Shown: positions 36,901 through 48,679 of the stretch, piece by piece
Numbering within the stretch: position 1 is the stretch's first letter
How the letters are laid out: each line of letters opens with the position of its first letter
Assembly: GCA_033439265.1 (NCBI GenBank)
Contig: JAVTVX010000010.1
Coordinates: 22,619,056 to 22,683,055 of the forward strand
Origin: Dillenia suffruticosa
Lineage: Eukaryota; Streptophyta; Magnoliopsida; Dilleniales; Dilleniaceae
Direction of reading: 5' to 3'
Length of the DNA: 64,000 nt
The notes under the pieces: generated by a model
What the model was told of the DNA's origin: nothing
What the model saw: the letters and a program-made list of their open reading frames with translations, nothing else
Databases searched by the model: none
Made by a program: the position numbers and the translations under genes

Positions 36901-37385
36901 AATTCCGACCCTTGCAACATTCACAAGAAACCAAATCAAGAAGAAAAAAAGAAGAACCGAATAATTCTCGAAGAAAGAGAGAGAAGAGAAAGAGACCTGT
37001 CAGTCCGATTTCGGAGTCTAAGAAGGAACTTCTCATTATCTTCTTCAACAACCTTCAAAATACTTTCCATCAGAAGCTTCTTATCCTGACTTCCTAAATT
37101 AGTAGCATCAACCTCATTTTGCACAATTCTACCATTGCTCATGACCTGCGTTAACATCCCTTTCCTTAATCGATCGTACGTTGGCAGCCGCTCGATCGCC
37201 GCCCACTTGAGCTCTTCTTCGTCGTCCTCCGCCGTCATTCTTCGGCTCCGGCCGAACACGTCGGGCTGCGAATTCCACACTTCTCGGAAACTGGAGGCTT
37301 GCCGCCAGCTCCGACTGCTGCTCGAACTCCGGCTTAGGCTTATCGACCGAGCCAAATCATCTGCGGCTCCGGATAACGCCGCCAT
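30961..37385 (-). CDS. Full-size ABCG/PDR transporter, copy 1 (ABCG34/ABCG39-type)
   Basis: ATP-driven plasma-membrane exporter of lipophilic compounds, with order NBD1-TMD1-NBD2-TMD2. A 20-exon model with GT-AG ends fits throughout: 37385-36997, 36910-36790, 36697-36609, 36501-36417, 36304-36014, 35900-35810, 35731-34831, 34737-34577, 34487-34384, 34292-34133, 34038-33961, 33713-33565, 33478-33146, 33062-32772, 32692-32609, 32398-32265, 32181-31954, 31843-31672, 31589-31335, 31233-30961. It totals 4389 nt, or 1462 aa, the usual family length. NBD1 has GPPASGKTT (about residue 205), ISGGQ and FMDE. NBD2 has GVSGAGKTT (905-913), LSTEQ (1012-1016) and IIFMDE (1032-1037). The N-terminus ([18 protein letters not shown]) and the end [10 protein letters not shown] suit the ABCG34/39 group by recall. 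No break is seen. The substrate is unknown. Confidence 0.95.
33797..33908. mobile_element. Solo LTR of TRIM type in an ABCG intron
   Basis: A 112-bp segment beginning TGTTGGAAAATGG and ending CA, between 5-bp direct repeats GAACA (33792-33796 and 33909-33913). It lies in the intron between exons 11 and 12 of the copy 1 ABCG gene. The same intron in copy 2 (near 61775) is empty, so it inserted after the block duplication. Size and ends fit a miniature LTR retrotransposon reduced to one LTR. It is a fossil with no coding part. Confidence 0.7.
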
Positions 37386-37484
37386 TTTAACCGGAAAATC
37401 TGATCTCTGGCGTAAAGTTTCCGGCGAGTGAGGATGGGCAAAACAGAGCGTGTACCGTGTTAGTTGAAGTTTGAAGAGAAAATT

Positions 37485-37492
37485 TATTTATA
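37485..37492 (-). promoter_or_regulatory. TATA box of ABCG copy 1
   Basis: TATAAATA on the minus strand, about 100 bases upstream of the start codon at 37383-37385. A GA/CT tract lies further upstream at about 37518-37538. Confidence 0.6.
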
Positions 37493-37539
37493 AAGATAAG
37501 CGCGCAAGTGAAAGGAGTCTCTCTCTCTCTCTCTCTCGT

Positions 37540-39424
37540 TTACGATAGGTGAAAGCCATAACTTTTACGGTTCTCATTCCTATCTTGAGATTGAAGTTGT
37601 TCCCGCCTTTTTATCGTAGTAAATTCTAAGAAGCTTCTTTCCGTTAGGCCGTTGGATATTTTTTTTAGATCTAATTTTGGACGTCCGATGAGAATAATTT
37701 TATGGTAATCTTCTCGGCGGATATTTTTCACCTTTCACCGCAGATAAGTTGCGGGTTAAAGTGCGCTCAATTAATTTGCCCCACACAAGTTGACTTTTAC
37801 GCCTCGGCCGAATTTTGTTTTGAGTACCAAATTAAAGAATGGGAGAATAGAAGAAGCTTATCTTATTTGTAACTCTTTGAATATATATATATATATATAT
37901 TGACAATTATTAAAAAATAATTAAATTCAATTTTACTTGATTGTTGATTAAAAAAATTAGATTTGGGCAATTTTAAATTAATTAAATAATCTTCAAAATT
38001 AAGTCGAAAATTTACAAAACATACTAAATTGGGTTGCTACATGCGATCTAGTATATTTAATATTTAATTTATTTGATCTCTGTAATATTAAAATAGTAAT
38101 TAAAATTTATGAGTTTAGTTTTGTTTCAAAATTTTCTCCAAATTGATCTAAATGGTCTTTAGATTAGTTAAATGATATTATCAATAATTAATACAAAAGC
38201 TTTATCAATCAATTTCAGCATAAAGTTCAAAATAAATTGAAAAATGGACAGCTTAATTGAAACTATGAGAAAACGAAAGAAATGTTTGGTTGTACTACAC
38301 ACCACCACCAAAAAAAAAAAAAAAAAAAAAAAAAGAATCCTATGAATCCAAAGAATAGTTTTTAATAAACAAAAAATCTCCATTAAGAAAGTTGTTAAAA
38401 AGGAAATCCTTAGAGTGGAAAGGAAGTCTCACGTATTATTGGACAGTTCAAATAATAGAATTTTCTTAATTTAATTTGATCCCATTTAATTATATTCTCT
38501 TATAAAAAAAAAAAAAAAAAAAAACAAAAAGACCTACATGCTGTGGTAAATAGCTGACCAATACGAAATTCATTTTATTGTATGGCTCATGGCTTCCTCG
38601 TATATCTCTACGCTACATGACCTAACCATGCAAAAAGGAATTTGACCCCATTGCAATATTGTCCAACCAACCTACAAATTATTGGTATTGCTGTAATTCT
38701 TTTTCTATTTAATTTTACTATTTTTTTAAAGTTTTGTTTAGTTGAACGTAGGTTTAAGTAAGATAAGTAAAAAGTAAGAGCAAAAAAAAAAAGAAAAATT
38801 TTAAATAGCATGGGAAATGATTGAAAAAAATTTTAATTCATAATTAAAATTTTTTTTACTCGATAATTACATTATATCTGATTAAATCCAATTTGATTCA
38901 GATTGAACCCATAAAAAATAATTCTTTATTTTTATTATACATAAAATTTTAATTTAAAATATTATTTAAGAGGTATTGTATCAATGAGGTATCAATACAA
39001 TTAAATATTGTAAACATACTTACCGAATGTTTGTCTCGCGAAGAATAAATGAACTCAGAAGGGTTAGGTCCCCTCTTGCATCTGCGTCTCCCGCAGCCGC
39101 CATGTTTGCTCCGTTAGTAATTGCTCCAACCTTGATATCTCAGGATACTAAAATGATATTTAAGATTAAAACCTTTTTGCATATAAACAAAAATAATATT
39201 CAAATAAATTGAGTACACATGGTCATTTTCATTTTTTATTTCTTTTTTGAAAAAATTAGCTTTGGCGAAGGTTAATAAAGAAGTGGGAATCACGTCCATA
39301 GCCTCCTGCAGAAGTAAAAAAATACTAATTTACCGTCTTGGGTGATCTTATTTATTAAAATATATGCATTTCAAGGTATTATATGAATTTTACAACTTAA
39401 TTTTGCAGTAAGTAAAAGTTATTT
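37540..39424. other. Intergenic DNA upstream of ABCG copy 1
   Basis: No gene seen. It holds AT repeats (37882-37901) and two long A tracts (38310-38333 and 38505-38524). Confidence 0.6.
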
Positions 39425-39944
39425 TACTACAAAAAAATAGGTTTTTAACCACAAATTTAGCGACGAAAATTTTAAAAAAATTCGTCACTAAAAACATTAG
39501 CGACGGATTTAGCGACAAAAAATTTTTCGTCGCTAATAACGCGTCGCAAAAATTTAGCGACGAAAATTAGAAATCCATCGCAAAATTTAGCGACGAAAAT
39601 CTGAAATCCGTCGCTAAATTTAGCTACAAATAATTTTTTGTCACTAAAATTCATTACAAAATTTAGTGACGAAAAATTATCCGTCGCTAAATTAACGACG
39701 AATAAAAAAATCCGTCGCTAAATTTAGTTACGAAAATCTAAAATCAAATAATTTTTATCACTAAAATTCGTCGCTAATTTTTTCGCTAAAAACTAATTTA
39801 GCGACAGAAAAATTATCTATCGCTAATTTAGCGATAAAAATATCCGTCGCTAGACGAATAAAAAAATGTCGCTGAATGAGCGACGAATTCCAAATCCGTC
39901 GCTGATTCCAAATTCGTTGCTGATTCCAAATTCGTCGAAGGAAC

Positions 39945-40240
39945 GCGCCCTGTATACCTGAGTTGCACTGCAAGCCACAAGCCACGTGCCTGGACGCCCT
40001 TTCCACCTGAGCCAGCACTAGCCGCAAGTCACATGGACGGGCCTGCCCACCTGAGCCAGCACCAGCCTGCCTGCAAGCGCGCCCTCCCACCCCCAAGCGA
40101 ACCAGAGCCAGCACCCCGTCCGAGCCCTAATTGCTGGAAAATGTCTCCGTTTTGCCTCCAAAGTAATTCTAACTCTTGCACACACACACGCACATCAACC
40201 TGTATATCATTCAACCACCAAGCCAATATTAGTATGTGAT
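39945..40240. other. GC-rich insert inside the CACTA-like element
   Basis: Its composition is sharply different from the surrounding AT-rich DNA, and CCACCTGAGCCAGCAC occurs twice (about 40004 and 40049). It may be captured host sequence. No protein family is recognised in any frame. Confidence 0.5.
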
Positions 40241-40783
40241 ATAAATTTCTTTTTTTTTTACTTATTATCTTTCATTCACATTTTTATAATAATAAAATAA
40301 TATATAATAACAATTTAAAATAATAAATATAATACTTTTTTACTTAAACCACTGACCTAAAATAATATTAATTAAAAATAATAAATATGATAATTTTTAA
40401 TAAAATAAAAAATAATAAAATACTAATTTAAAATAAAATAATAAATTAATTAAAAAATATATTAATATTATATTTGTTTTCTTCTTTTTTCTTTTATTTT
40501 ATTATTTTATTATTCTTTTTCATTTTTATTTTATTTTTTTAATCAGTTTAAAAATGGACATCTTAATAATATAAAATTATAATTATTAATAAATTATAAT
40601 ATATTAATAATTTAAAAAACCTATATATTTAATCACAAAATATTTTTATTCGAATATATATAATTATTATATATAAGAAATTTCAAAGAAAAAAAAACCC
40701 AAGTAAGAGGAAGAAAAAAAATGAGAATAGAAAAAAAAATGAGGAGGAAGAAAGAAACAAAAAAAAAGACTTATACACAAGTC

Positions 40784-40985
40784 TTAGGGTGGTCCAGTGG
40801 TTGACACGTTGCCTAATCAAATCTGAGATTCAAGGTTCAAATCTCTTCAACAACAGAATTTTTTACATTATTTCGGCGCGGGCTTGTGTAGGCGCGCGCC
40901 TGGCGCCCGTGTGTGCATGCGTGGGTGCCTGCGCAGGCTCGCGTCCAGGCCTGAATAAAATAATAGAAATAATAGAAATAAAATA
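40784..40985 (+). mobile_element. tRNA-derived SINE nested in the CACTA-like element
   Basis: A tRNA-like head with box A-like GGTGGTCCAGTGGTT (about 40788-40802) and box B-like AGGTTCAAATCTC (about 40833-40845). A GC-rich body and an A-rich tail with ATAGAA repeats follow. Confidence 0.65.
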
Positions 40986-42659
40986 AAAAATAAAAGGTAC
41001 CTATAGGGTTAATAAAAAATATTAAATAAAACAAAAAAAAAAGAAAATAATAATAAATTAATTAAAAAATATAGTAATATTATTTTTAGAAAAATAAAAT
41101 ATAAAAAAATAAAATAAAATGCATTTCATATGGTTTTAAATAATATAATTTAAATAAAATAAAATATATGATGTTTTTTTAATATTTAAATAATATTATT
41201 CTTTAAAAAAATGAAATATAATATAATAAAATAAATTGTTAAATTAAAATATTATAAAATAATAATATGATTTGTTAATATAAATTAAAATAATGAAATA
41301 AAACTGATTCAGGGACGGACTTGAAAATCCGTCGCTAAATTACCGATAAAATTTATCGTCATTAAATTAATTTTTTTATTTAAATATTATATTTTATTTA
41401 ATTATATATAAAAAATTTAGCGACAGATATGAAAATTTGTCGCTAAATTAGCGATTGATATAAATTCGTTACTAAATCCGTCGCTAAATTAGCAACGGAT
41501 TCTTTATTCGTCACTAAGTTACCGACGGATTTCTCGATCCGTTGCTAACTTAGTGACGGATTTCTAAATCCGTCCCAAAATCCGTCGTTAATTTAATATT
41601 TTTTTATATAAATTTGTATCTTATATTTTGTTTTCTTCTTTTTTCTTTTATTTTATTATTTTATTATTTTTTTTCATTTTTATTTTATTTTTTTAATCAT
41701 AGAATAGTTTAAAAATTGATAGTCGGCTAACCTTACTATCCGTGCTATTCGATGATAAATGAAAATGAACAACTGAACTTTTAAATACCATTGAATTATA
41801 TGAGAGAAACGAATTGATATAGAAGATGAAAAATATAAATAGAAGATGAAAAATATAAATGGTAAACTCCACAATATTGACTTATTTAAAATTGTCTGTT
41901 ACATATTTATTTAATTATTTATTGTTGTAAATTCTCAGAAAATTATAATATTTATTATATATTTAATTCAATTTCGTTATTCAGAATTAGTTAAAACGGG
42001 TACACGGTTAAAAATATTTCCTAACATATTTATAAAAAAAATTTAATTATGAAATTAGTTTTAAATTTTAGAATATAGATAATAAATTAGCGACGAATTT
42101 AGTGACGAATACTTTTTTTTTTGCTAATTAGCGACAAATTTATCTATAAATATTTTTTTATGGCTAATTAGTGACGAATTTAGCCACAAATTTTAGATTT
42201 CGTTGTTAAATTTAGAGACAAATATTTTTTCGTTAATAATTAGTGACGAATTTAGCGACAAAAATTTTTTGTAACTAATTAGTGACAGAATTTCCTACGA
42301 AATTTTTTCATTACTAAATTTAGCAACGAAAGTTGTCACAATAACTGTATTCGTGACAAAATTTAGCCATGAAATATTATTCATCGCTAATTAGCAAAGA
42401 AATTTATAACGAAAAATTTTTTATCGCTAATTAGCGACGAATTTAATCACGAAAACTTTTTCGTCACTAATTAGCGACGAATTTAGCCACGAATAATGTG
42501 TCCGTCGCTAATTTAGTCACGACTTCTTTTTCGTCGCAAATTTTGTGGTAAATTAGCGACAAAAATGTTTTTGTCGCTAAATTCGTCACAAAATAACGAC
42601 GAATTTTTTTCGTCGCGAAAATTCGTGACTAAAATCGTGTTTTTTTTTTTTAATGTTTT

Positions 42660-45265
42660 ACTTTTAAAAGAAGAAAAAAGAGTATATGAAAATAAATTCG
42701 ACAAAATATTATAAAGTTCAAACATACATATATTATCATAATTTTTGAGTCATGGTTCAACGACATTGAATGAAGCAAATGATTTTTTATTATTATTATT
42801 ATTTGAATGGATAGCTTAAGGACAATGGAGTATGAAGGGGATGCTCCACCCAAGAGATTCTAGTTTTGTGGAGGAAAGTGACTTGCTAAAACAAGCACAC
42901 CTAAGTCAGCCATGAATGAGCCATCTTGGTTGGGTAACTTTTGACATCCAACTATTTGAAAAATGCAAGATAGATCAGTTTGACATAAGTCATCAATATT
43001 AAAAAAATATTATGTATTAATATTAAATTAATTATTGAATAATATTATATATTAAAATAAATTAATAATTAATTTGATTTTAAAAAAATTAAATTATTTT
43101 GTTTCTATATTTCTAATAATAAATTTTTTATATGAACACAATCTATTTTAACAAACTTATAATCCCTAGTTCCCAAAAGAATAGCCTAATGGTCACAACC
43201 CATTCCCTCAATGTGATGATCCCATATTCGAATGTCTATGTAATAAAAAAAAAAACTTATAACCCGTAAATTCCAAGAATATCCGTCACAAAATCAACAA
43301 ACTTATTTGCATATCATTTATCTGCTTGAAAATTTACTTATAACTTAGAGTTACCAAAAGAATAATAATTATTTATAATTATTTATGGTCGTTCATAATT
43401 TGCATTATCACTTAAACATCCGATTCAATTGCAACCTTTTAAAATCCACCGTCCTGTTAACTAGCTTATCGCCTCCTCAGTGCCCATTGCTTCGCCCCCT
43501 TAATGCCCATCGCATCAGCCATCTATGGATGAAAAAAGCCATTAATCCCATTATACATAAAATGTTGACTAAAGCAATGGATGGAGGAGAGAACCGAGTC
43601 GCCGTTTTGGTGATATTGACCTCCCACTTTTGCCCAAAGTCTCTTTATTGACTTTTGTGATACCGTCAATTTTACCAAAAAGTCTCCTCCTCTCGTGGCA
43701 CTGGCCGAGGCTTGTGGGTCCTCCGCCGACGGTGCCAGGCATTATATTGCTCCCCTTTTTCAAGTTAATCGTGTTGAATTGAAACTCCAAATTAACTGGA
43801 TAAGAAAATATTTAAATTTAATTATAAATAATTTGGTTAAAAATTTTTAAATTTATACATAAATTTTATTGTCAATATAAATATCCAATCATATTTTACC
43901 ATTTTATGTAACCTGAGAAGTAATACATAAATTATCGTTTAGAATTTGTCATGGTTTGGAATTTTGGGGTCATTTACATTGGCCATGAAGATGAAAAAAT
44001 TGTGCTCCACACGATTAATTCAAATTAGAGTGGGCCCTCTCCCATCGTTAATCCATCCGGTGCATCTTACTTGTACTTCCCGTTATGCATGTGATTGGCT
44101 GATTATTCAGAGAAAACGAATGGGCACAATTATAGTCACACATTTAATAAAAGCACAAGAAATGGAGGGAAAAATCATTGTCGGTCTGTTTTCACCAAAA
44201 TTGACTTTATGCTCTTAATTTAATGCTTAGACTTTGTATTTATCTATTGAAAAAGACTTTTAATTTAGTAATTAGATACTCATATTTTTTTAATAAAATA
44301 TTTGTGTATGAAGAAAATAAAATTGAAAAAATCACTCGAATCAAATTTAATCAGATTCAACGTGATTATCGGATATTTATAATATATATATATATATATA
44401 AGAAAAGGATGGTTTATATTAATTATTAGCACAAAACCAAATTAATGTTAAGAAAATCAAAGTGTTCTTTGAAGCGGCTAAATTCACAACAAAGTTCAAG
44501 GTTTTTTTCTCCCTGGCTCTGACAGAAAAATTTAGACCCGAAAATTAAAAAAAAAAAATCATAAATTCAAACAGGGCACAAACACACAAACAAATAAATC
44601 TACTCGGAATTACAAAATTGTATATCAAAATAAAAGTTTAAAATTTATTTCTTCTTTTTCCTAAAAGATAGAAATTAGGCCCAAAAATCCGAACTTTTCT
44701 GCCAAATTCCCAAAAAAGTACGATGTTATTAAACTAACCTAGTGATCCATCATTTATTGGGACATAATTGGTTCATTCTCATTCTCCTATTTTTGAGCGC
44801 CCAGGTCGGAAAGTGGGAGAGACTGCCTCTTCTTTATTTTGCTATCACATGTAACATGTGCGAGTTCACATGATATTCACACATGCCTTTGACATTTGAT
44901 TAAATAAATTATGCAGGTCCCACCCTCATCTTCTGCAGAATCATCGAGAAGGAATTTACTCACAAGGGCCTGAGTATTAAGGGAAAATAATCATTCAATA
45001 ACATGCATTTTTTTTATAAATTTTTTTTCCTGAATCTACAATGCTTATTTGGTTAAAATAAAATAAAAAAATAATTAAGATAAGCTTTTTCTAGAAAAAA
45101 AAAATTCTCACAGATACTCTGAGTTGACTTCTTTTCCTCCCGGTTAATGACTATTTCGTAATTTTAAAAGTATTACTTACCACTATAGCTTAGCTTATGA
45201 CCTTTTTCACTCCCAAAGCAATGTGACCACGAGAAAAGTATTATGGATTCGAAACCTAATAACCT
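42660..45265. other. Intergenic DNA between the duplicated blocks
   Basis: No gene recognised. It contains a small SINE (43180-43253), an AT repeat (44383-44400) and a moderately GC-rich stretch at 43440-43750 without a family match. Confidence 0.5.
43180..43253 (+). repeat. Small tRNA-like SINE
   Basis: Box A-like TAGCCTAATGGTC and box B-like ATATTCGAATGTC are followed by a poly(A) tail (43243-43254). Imperfect direct repeats beginning AACTTATAA flank it (about 43154 and 43254). Confidence 0.55.
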
Positions 45266-45847
45266 GAGACGGGTCAATGACATGGGCCAACTCGAGTAAC
45301 GTCCGAACTTGTTGAAGACTTAGCAAACATAAATGCATATATGGGCAACTGACTTTCGAGTTGCACTATAAGGTTAAATTGTATGGTTGTTTTCTTACTT
45401 TTGTAGCAAAGAGGGAAGGGGCCAGTAACTTCATAGCAAAACGGGGGGCATCATGAGATCTCCAATTATTGCGTAGCTTAATACGCAGTTTGTCATCACA
45501 TGCAATAATATGTATCCACCATTTGTAACTTTAATTTCAGGATTCAAGGGCCCAAGCTTGACCAGACGCTATGGATCCAATTGTAAATTTGCATTCTATT
45601 TTTTCAAACTTGTAATTCAAATTTACTATCTGAACGTTGAAGAAGTATTTTTCAATTGTAATTTCTCTCTCATAAGAAATTTTCGGGCTATAAACAAATC
45701 AAAAAAAATTAAGATGGTATTTTCTAATTTTTTAAAAAATTTTAGAAATTATAATTTAAGAGTCCCTTTTTTATTTTAGTCTTGAAATTAGTTAAAACAC
45801 CGAAAGTTCATTTAGAGATATCAGAGATGGAACTTACCCCGTTCGTA

Positions 45848-46650
45848 CTGGATACTGCAAATGGCATAAAAAAAAAGGAGAGGCTCTACAAATGCATGAG
45901 AGTACAAACTTTGTCCTAATCAAGACGCCGAGAGAGATAGAGTCAAAGAACATGGATTATCTCTCTATTTTGATCAAGAAAGAGATTGTTCCGGTTGGCC
46001 TCTTGTTCAAGAGCCACCACACAGACAAGAGGATAAAGTGATCATTGAATGGCTAAACCAGAAGGAACCTTCCTCTACACTGTTTGTGTCCTTTGGAAGC
46101 GAGTAGTCTCTCACAACGGAAGAGAGAGAAGAAATTGCTCATGGGCTTGAGCTTAGCAATGCTAATTTTGTGTGGGTTCAGATTCATGGGGATGAGAAGA
46201 TTAGTGTCGAAGAGGCCTTACCATTGGAGTATCTAAACAAGATCGGAGACAGAGGACAGGTTGTGGAAGGTTGGGCTCTGCAGGCCCAGATTCTTTTGCA
46301 TTCAAGCCTGTTTGGGTTGGTGAGTCCCAGTGGCTGGAGCTCATCACCAGAAGTTTTTGATTTGTGGGGTGCCATTTATAGCCATGCCAATGAATCTTGA
46401 TCAGCCGTGGAATGCAAAGTTGCTAGTGGAACGTGGGGATGGCTTGGAAGTGAAGACAGATGAGGAATATTAGTTCAAGAAGGACGGGATAGGGAAGGTG
46501 ATCAGACAAGTGGTGGGGGGAAGAAGGAGAAGAATTTGGAATGAATGCTAAAGGAATTGAGTGCGACCATGATACAAAAAGGGGATGAGGACGTTGATGC
46601 TGCCGTTGAGAAATTGATGGAGCTTGCTAGAGAATCAAACCCACTGTAAG
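45848..46650 (+). pseudogene. 5'-truncated UGT94-like pseudogene, copy 2
   Basis: Paralogue of the pseudogene at 17645, starting at the same codon of the UGT gene. An in-frame TAG at 46104-46106 replaces the Tyr/Phe of FGSEYF. The stretch from 46170 reads IHGDEKISVEEALPLEYLNK and on into a PSPG-like region with a changed HCGW motif (SPSGWSS). It ends RESNPL and a stop near 46650. It lacks the three insertions seen in copy 1, so it serves as the empty-site reference. Confidence 0.9.
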
Positions 46651-47036
46651 TTTTCCAAATCACCGTCGGCCCTTTTGTTCTCTTCCTTGATTTTGAACAT
46701 GAAAATCGAGAACAAGTGGAATGAGTGACTGGAGTGCCGGTGTCACATACATATGGCACATCGGCAATGTAGGGGCCCTGGCAAACTTAGCACTACCCAG
46801 AAATTTTTAAATTAAAAACGTATAATTTTAAAATTAAAACCTTAAAAATATTATTCGTACCTAAAAATTATTTTTTTTACTTCTTAAATTATAATTTCAA
46901 ATATGTATAATATTTTACTTATAATTAAATAAATATAAAATTTTAATTCGAACCAACATTCCGGGTTATAATATTTAGCAAACTGTCGATGGTCTTACTT
47001 GGTGCTGTCTCCATCACCTAGAAATTGTTCCACGGT

Positions 47037-47597
47037 GCTTTCAAATATTGAGAAGTGCTCTCACTCTCTCTCTAACTAGGGTTTTGTCCAAAACATTACC
47101 GCTTCTTTCTTCAAGCAATGGAATTACAGATAGTTAGACAACACTGACTTCTTTTTTATAAAAATTTGAATATAAAATTATTAAATTAAAAAAAGATAAT
47201 TTATATCACTAAACTGTCTTTTTGAGAACAGACAACTCTAACTTCAAGGTAGAAGAGACATATAATTAACTCAAGGACAACAGGACTTTGATGAAATCAT
47301 GTGCAATAGAGAGTTCTATATTTTAAAAGTACGTATCAAATTATAGTATTAAATTATGGTTGCTCTCTCTAAATTTACGAGAGCAAATATAGTAAAGTGG
47401 TTTAATATGAATTATAGTATTAAAATGTCTTCTCTCTCAAAACTTTTAAAGATACACATCAAATTCCTCAAAATACAATTTTAGATATCCAATTAAATAT
47501 CAATTTTTATCATCCAAGAAAAGGGAAAAGGATAGTAATAAAATTGCAATTTGTTAGAAAAAATTGCTGGCTTCGGCATCCAATCCTCTATCCCTCT
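47037..47597. other. About 560-bp segment unique to copy 2
   Basis: In copy 1, CCACGG is followed directly by AATCAACTAC at about 19259. Here the same flanks are about 560 bases apart. The insert is AT-rich with GAGAG/CTCTC pieces and a SINE-like poly(T) stretch near 47150-47165. I could not classify it. Confidence 0.5.
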
Positions 47598-48101
47598 TGT
47601 GGCATCAACTACAACAGGAATCTCTATTTTTTCTTGCTTGAAAAAAGGAGAATAATGCATAAAACTATCGAACAAAAATAAATAAAATAAAAGACTGTCA
47701 GCTGCTGATGCTTGAAAAAGGAAAAACTACCTCCACACAACAAGAAGGGTGAAAATCTCGTCATCCCATGTTACATAATAATTAAAAGAAAATTTCAGAA
47801 ATATCATATCCTTTTAAAATATTTACAAAATATTATATATCAAAATTAAATTAAATAATGATTTAATTTTAAAAATATTTGATTTTTTAAAAACATTTTA
47901 TATTTATAATATTTATTTTTCAATAATTGATTTTTTAAAAATAAATATAATATAATATAATATTTTATTGAAATAATAAATAATAAATTTTAATATTTTA
48001 TAATATAGTATTAGAGTTATATTTAAAATTTTTTTATTTCGGTGTTAAAGCCCCCTCACAACTACGTCTCTTTTGTCATGGTACGAGAGGCCCTCCTGAC
48101 A

Positions 48102-48479
48102 GAGACATGTTCCTAAATAACCCAAAAAAAAAAAAAAAATTTTAAAAAAACCCTGACCCCAAATTATTTCCCCAAATAACTCATATTTGTCGCGTTTCGG
48201 AGACGCGACACAGTGTGTCGCGTTTCCAAAACGCGACAACCCAAATGAGAGAGAGAGAGAGAGAGAGGGAGGGAGAGGAGTCCGCGGGGGGGAGGGAGAG
48301 AGGGGAGGAGAGCGGCGGGGGAGGGGAGGAGCTCGGCGGGGGCGGCGGGGGGAAGGAGAGAGAGGGGAGGACCGCGGCGGGGTGCGGAGGGGAGAGGGCC
48401 GCGGAGGGGGGGAGGGAGAGAGAGAGGGAGGGCCGCGGGGGGAGGGAGAGAGGGGGAGGGCCGCGGGGGGGGAGGGGGA
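48102..48479. mobile_element. Second GC-rich foldback element, left arm only
   Basis: Starts with the same GAGACATGTTCC end, AACCC stretches, CGCGAC hairpin motif and GA/CGCGGGG-rich arm as 19764-20709. It is cut at the assembly gap near where its axis should be. The preceding ten bases (CCTCCTGACA) differ from the target duplication of the first copy. Confidence 0.8.
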
Positions 48480-48679
48480 NNNNNNNNNNNNNNNNNNNNN
48501 NNNNNNNNNNNNNNNNNNNNNNNNNNNNNNNNNNNNNNNNNNNNNNNNNNNNNNNNNNNNNNNNNNNNNNNNNNNNNNNNNNNNNNNNNNNNNNNNNNNN
48601 NNNNNNNNNNNNNNNNNNNNNNNNNNNNNNNNNNNNNNNNNNNNNNNNNNNNNNNNNNNNNNNNNNNNNNNNNNNNNNN
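48480..48679. other. Assembly gap of exactly 200 N
   Basis: The run of N begins inside the GC-rich arm of the foldback element. The sequence after it is not the mirror arm. Its round length suggests a placeholder rather than a measured gap. Confidence 0.95.

Larger units (their letters stand above)
16720..37440 (+). repeat. Segmental duplication, copy 1
   Basis: Collinear landmarks recur about 28.0-28.5 kb further right: the leader at 16725 and 45278, the UGT pseudogenes at 17645 and 45850, the foldback elements at 19764 and 48102, the flank at 21010 and 49385, the 3' flank at 28440 and 54420, and the ABCG stop codons at 30961 and 58976. The right end may extend to about 45.2 kb. Copy 1 alone keeps an intact UGT gene. 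Confidence 0.85.
39425..42655. mobile_element. CACTA-like non-autonomous DNA transposon
   Basis: The left end reads TACTACAAAAAAATAGG, close to the CACTA consensus end. The right end is a degenerate inverse (poly(T) then TTAATG). Both sit beside TTT triplets (39422-39424 and 42656-42658), fitting a 3-bp target duplication. Both sub-terminal regions are packed with TTTAGCGACGAA and its reverse complement TTCGTCGCTAAA in many variants. Such arrays are the expected transposase-binding sites of CACTA/En-Spm elements. No transposase is seen. The centre holds a GC-rich piece (39945-40240), a SINE (40784-40985) and AT-rich filler. Confidence 0.75.

Noticed and set aside
39430-42640. A CRISPR-like array of TTTAGCGACGAA repeats
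   Set aside because: The repeats vary, occur on both strands at irregular spacing, and lie inside a CACTA-like plant transposon.
43569-43790. 73-codon minus-strand frame with a PGTVGGGPTSLGQC stretch
   Set aside because: Moderately GC-rich, but no family resemblance, no splice context and no duplicate. Too weak to call.
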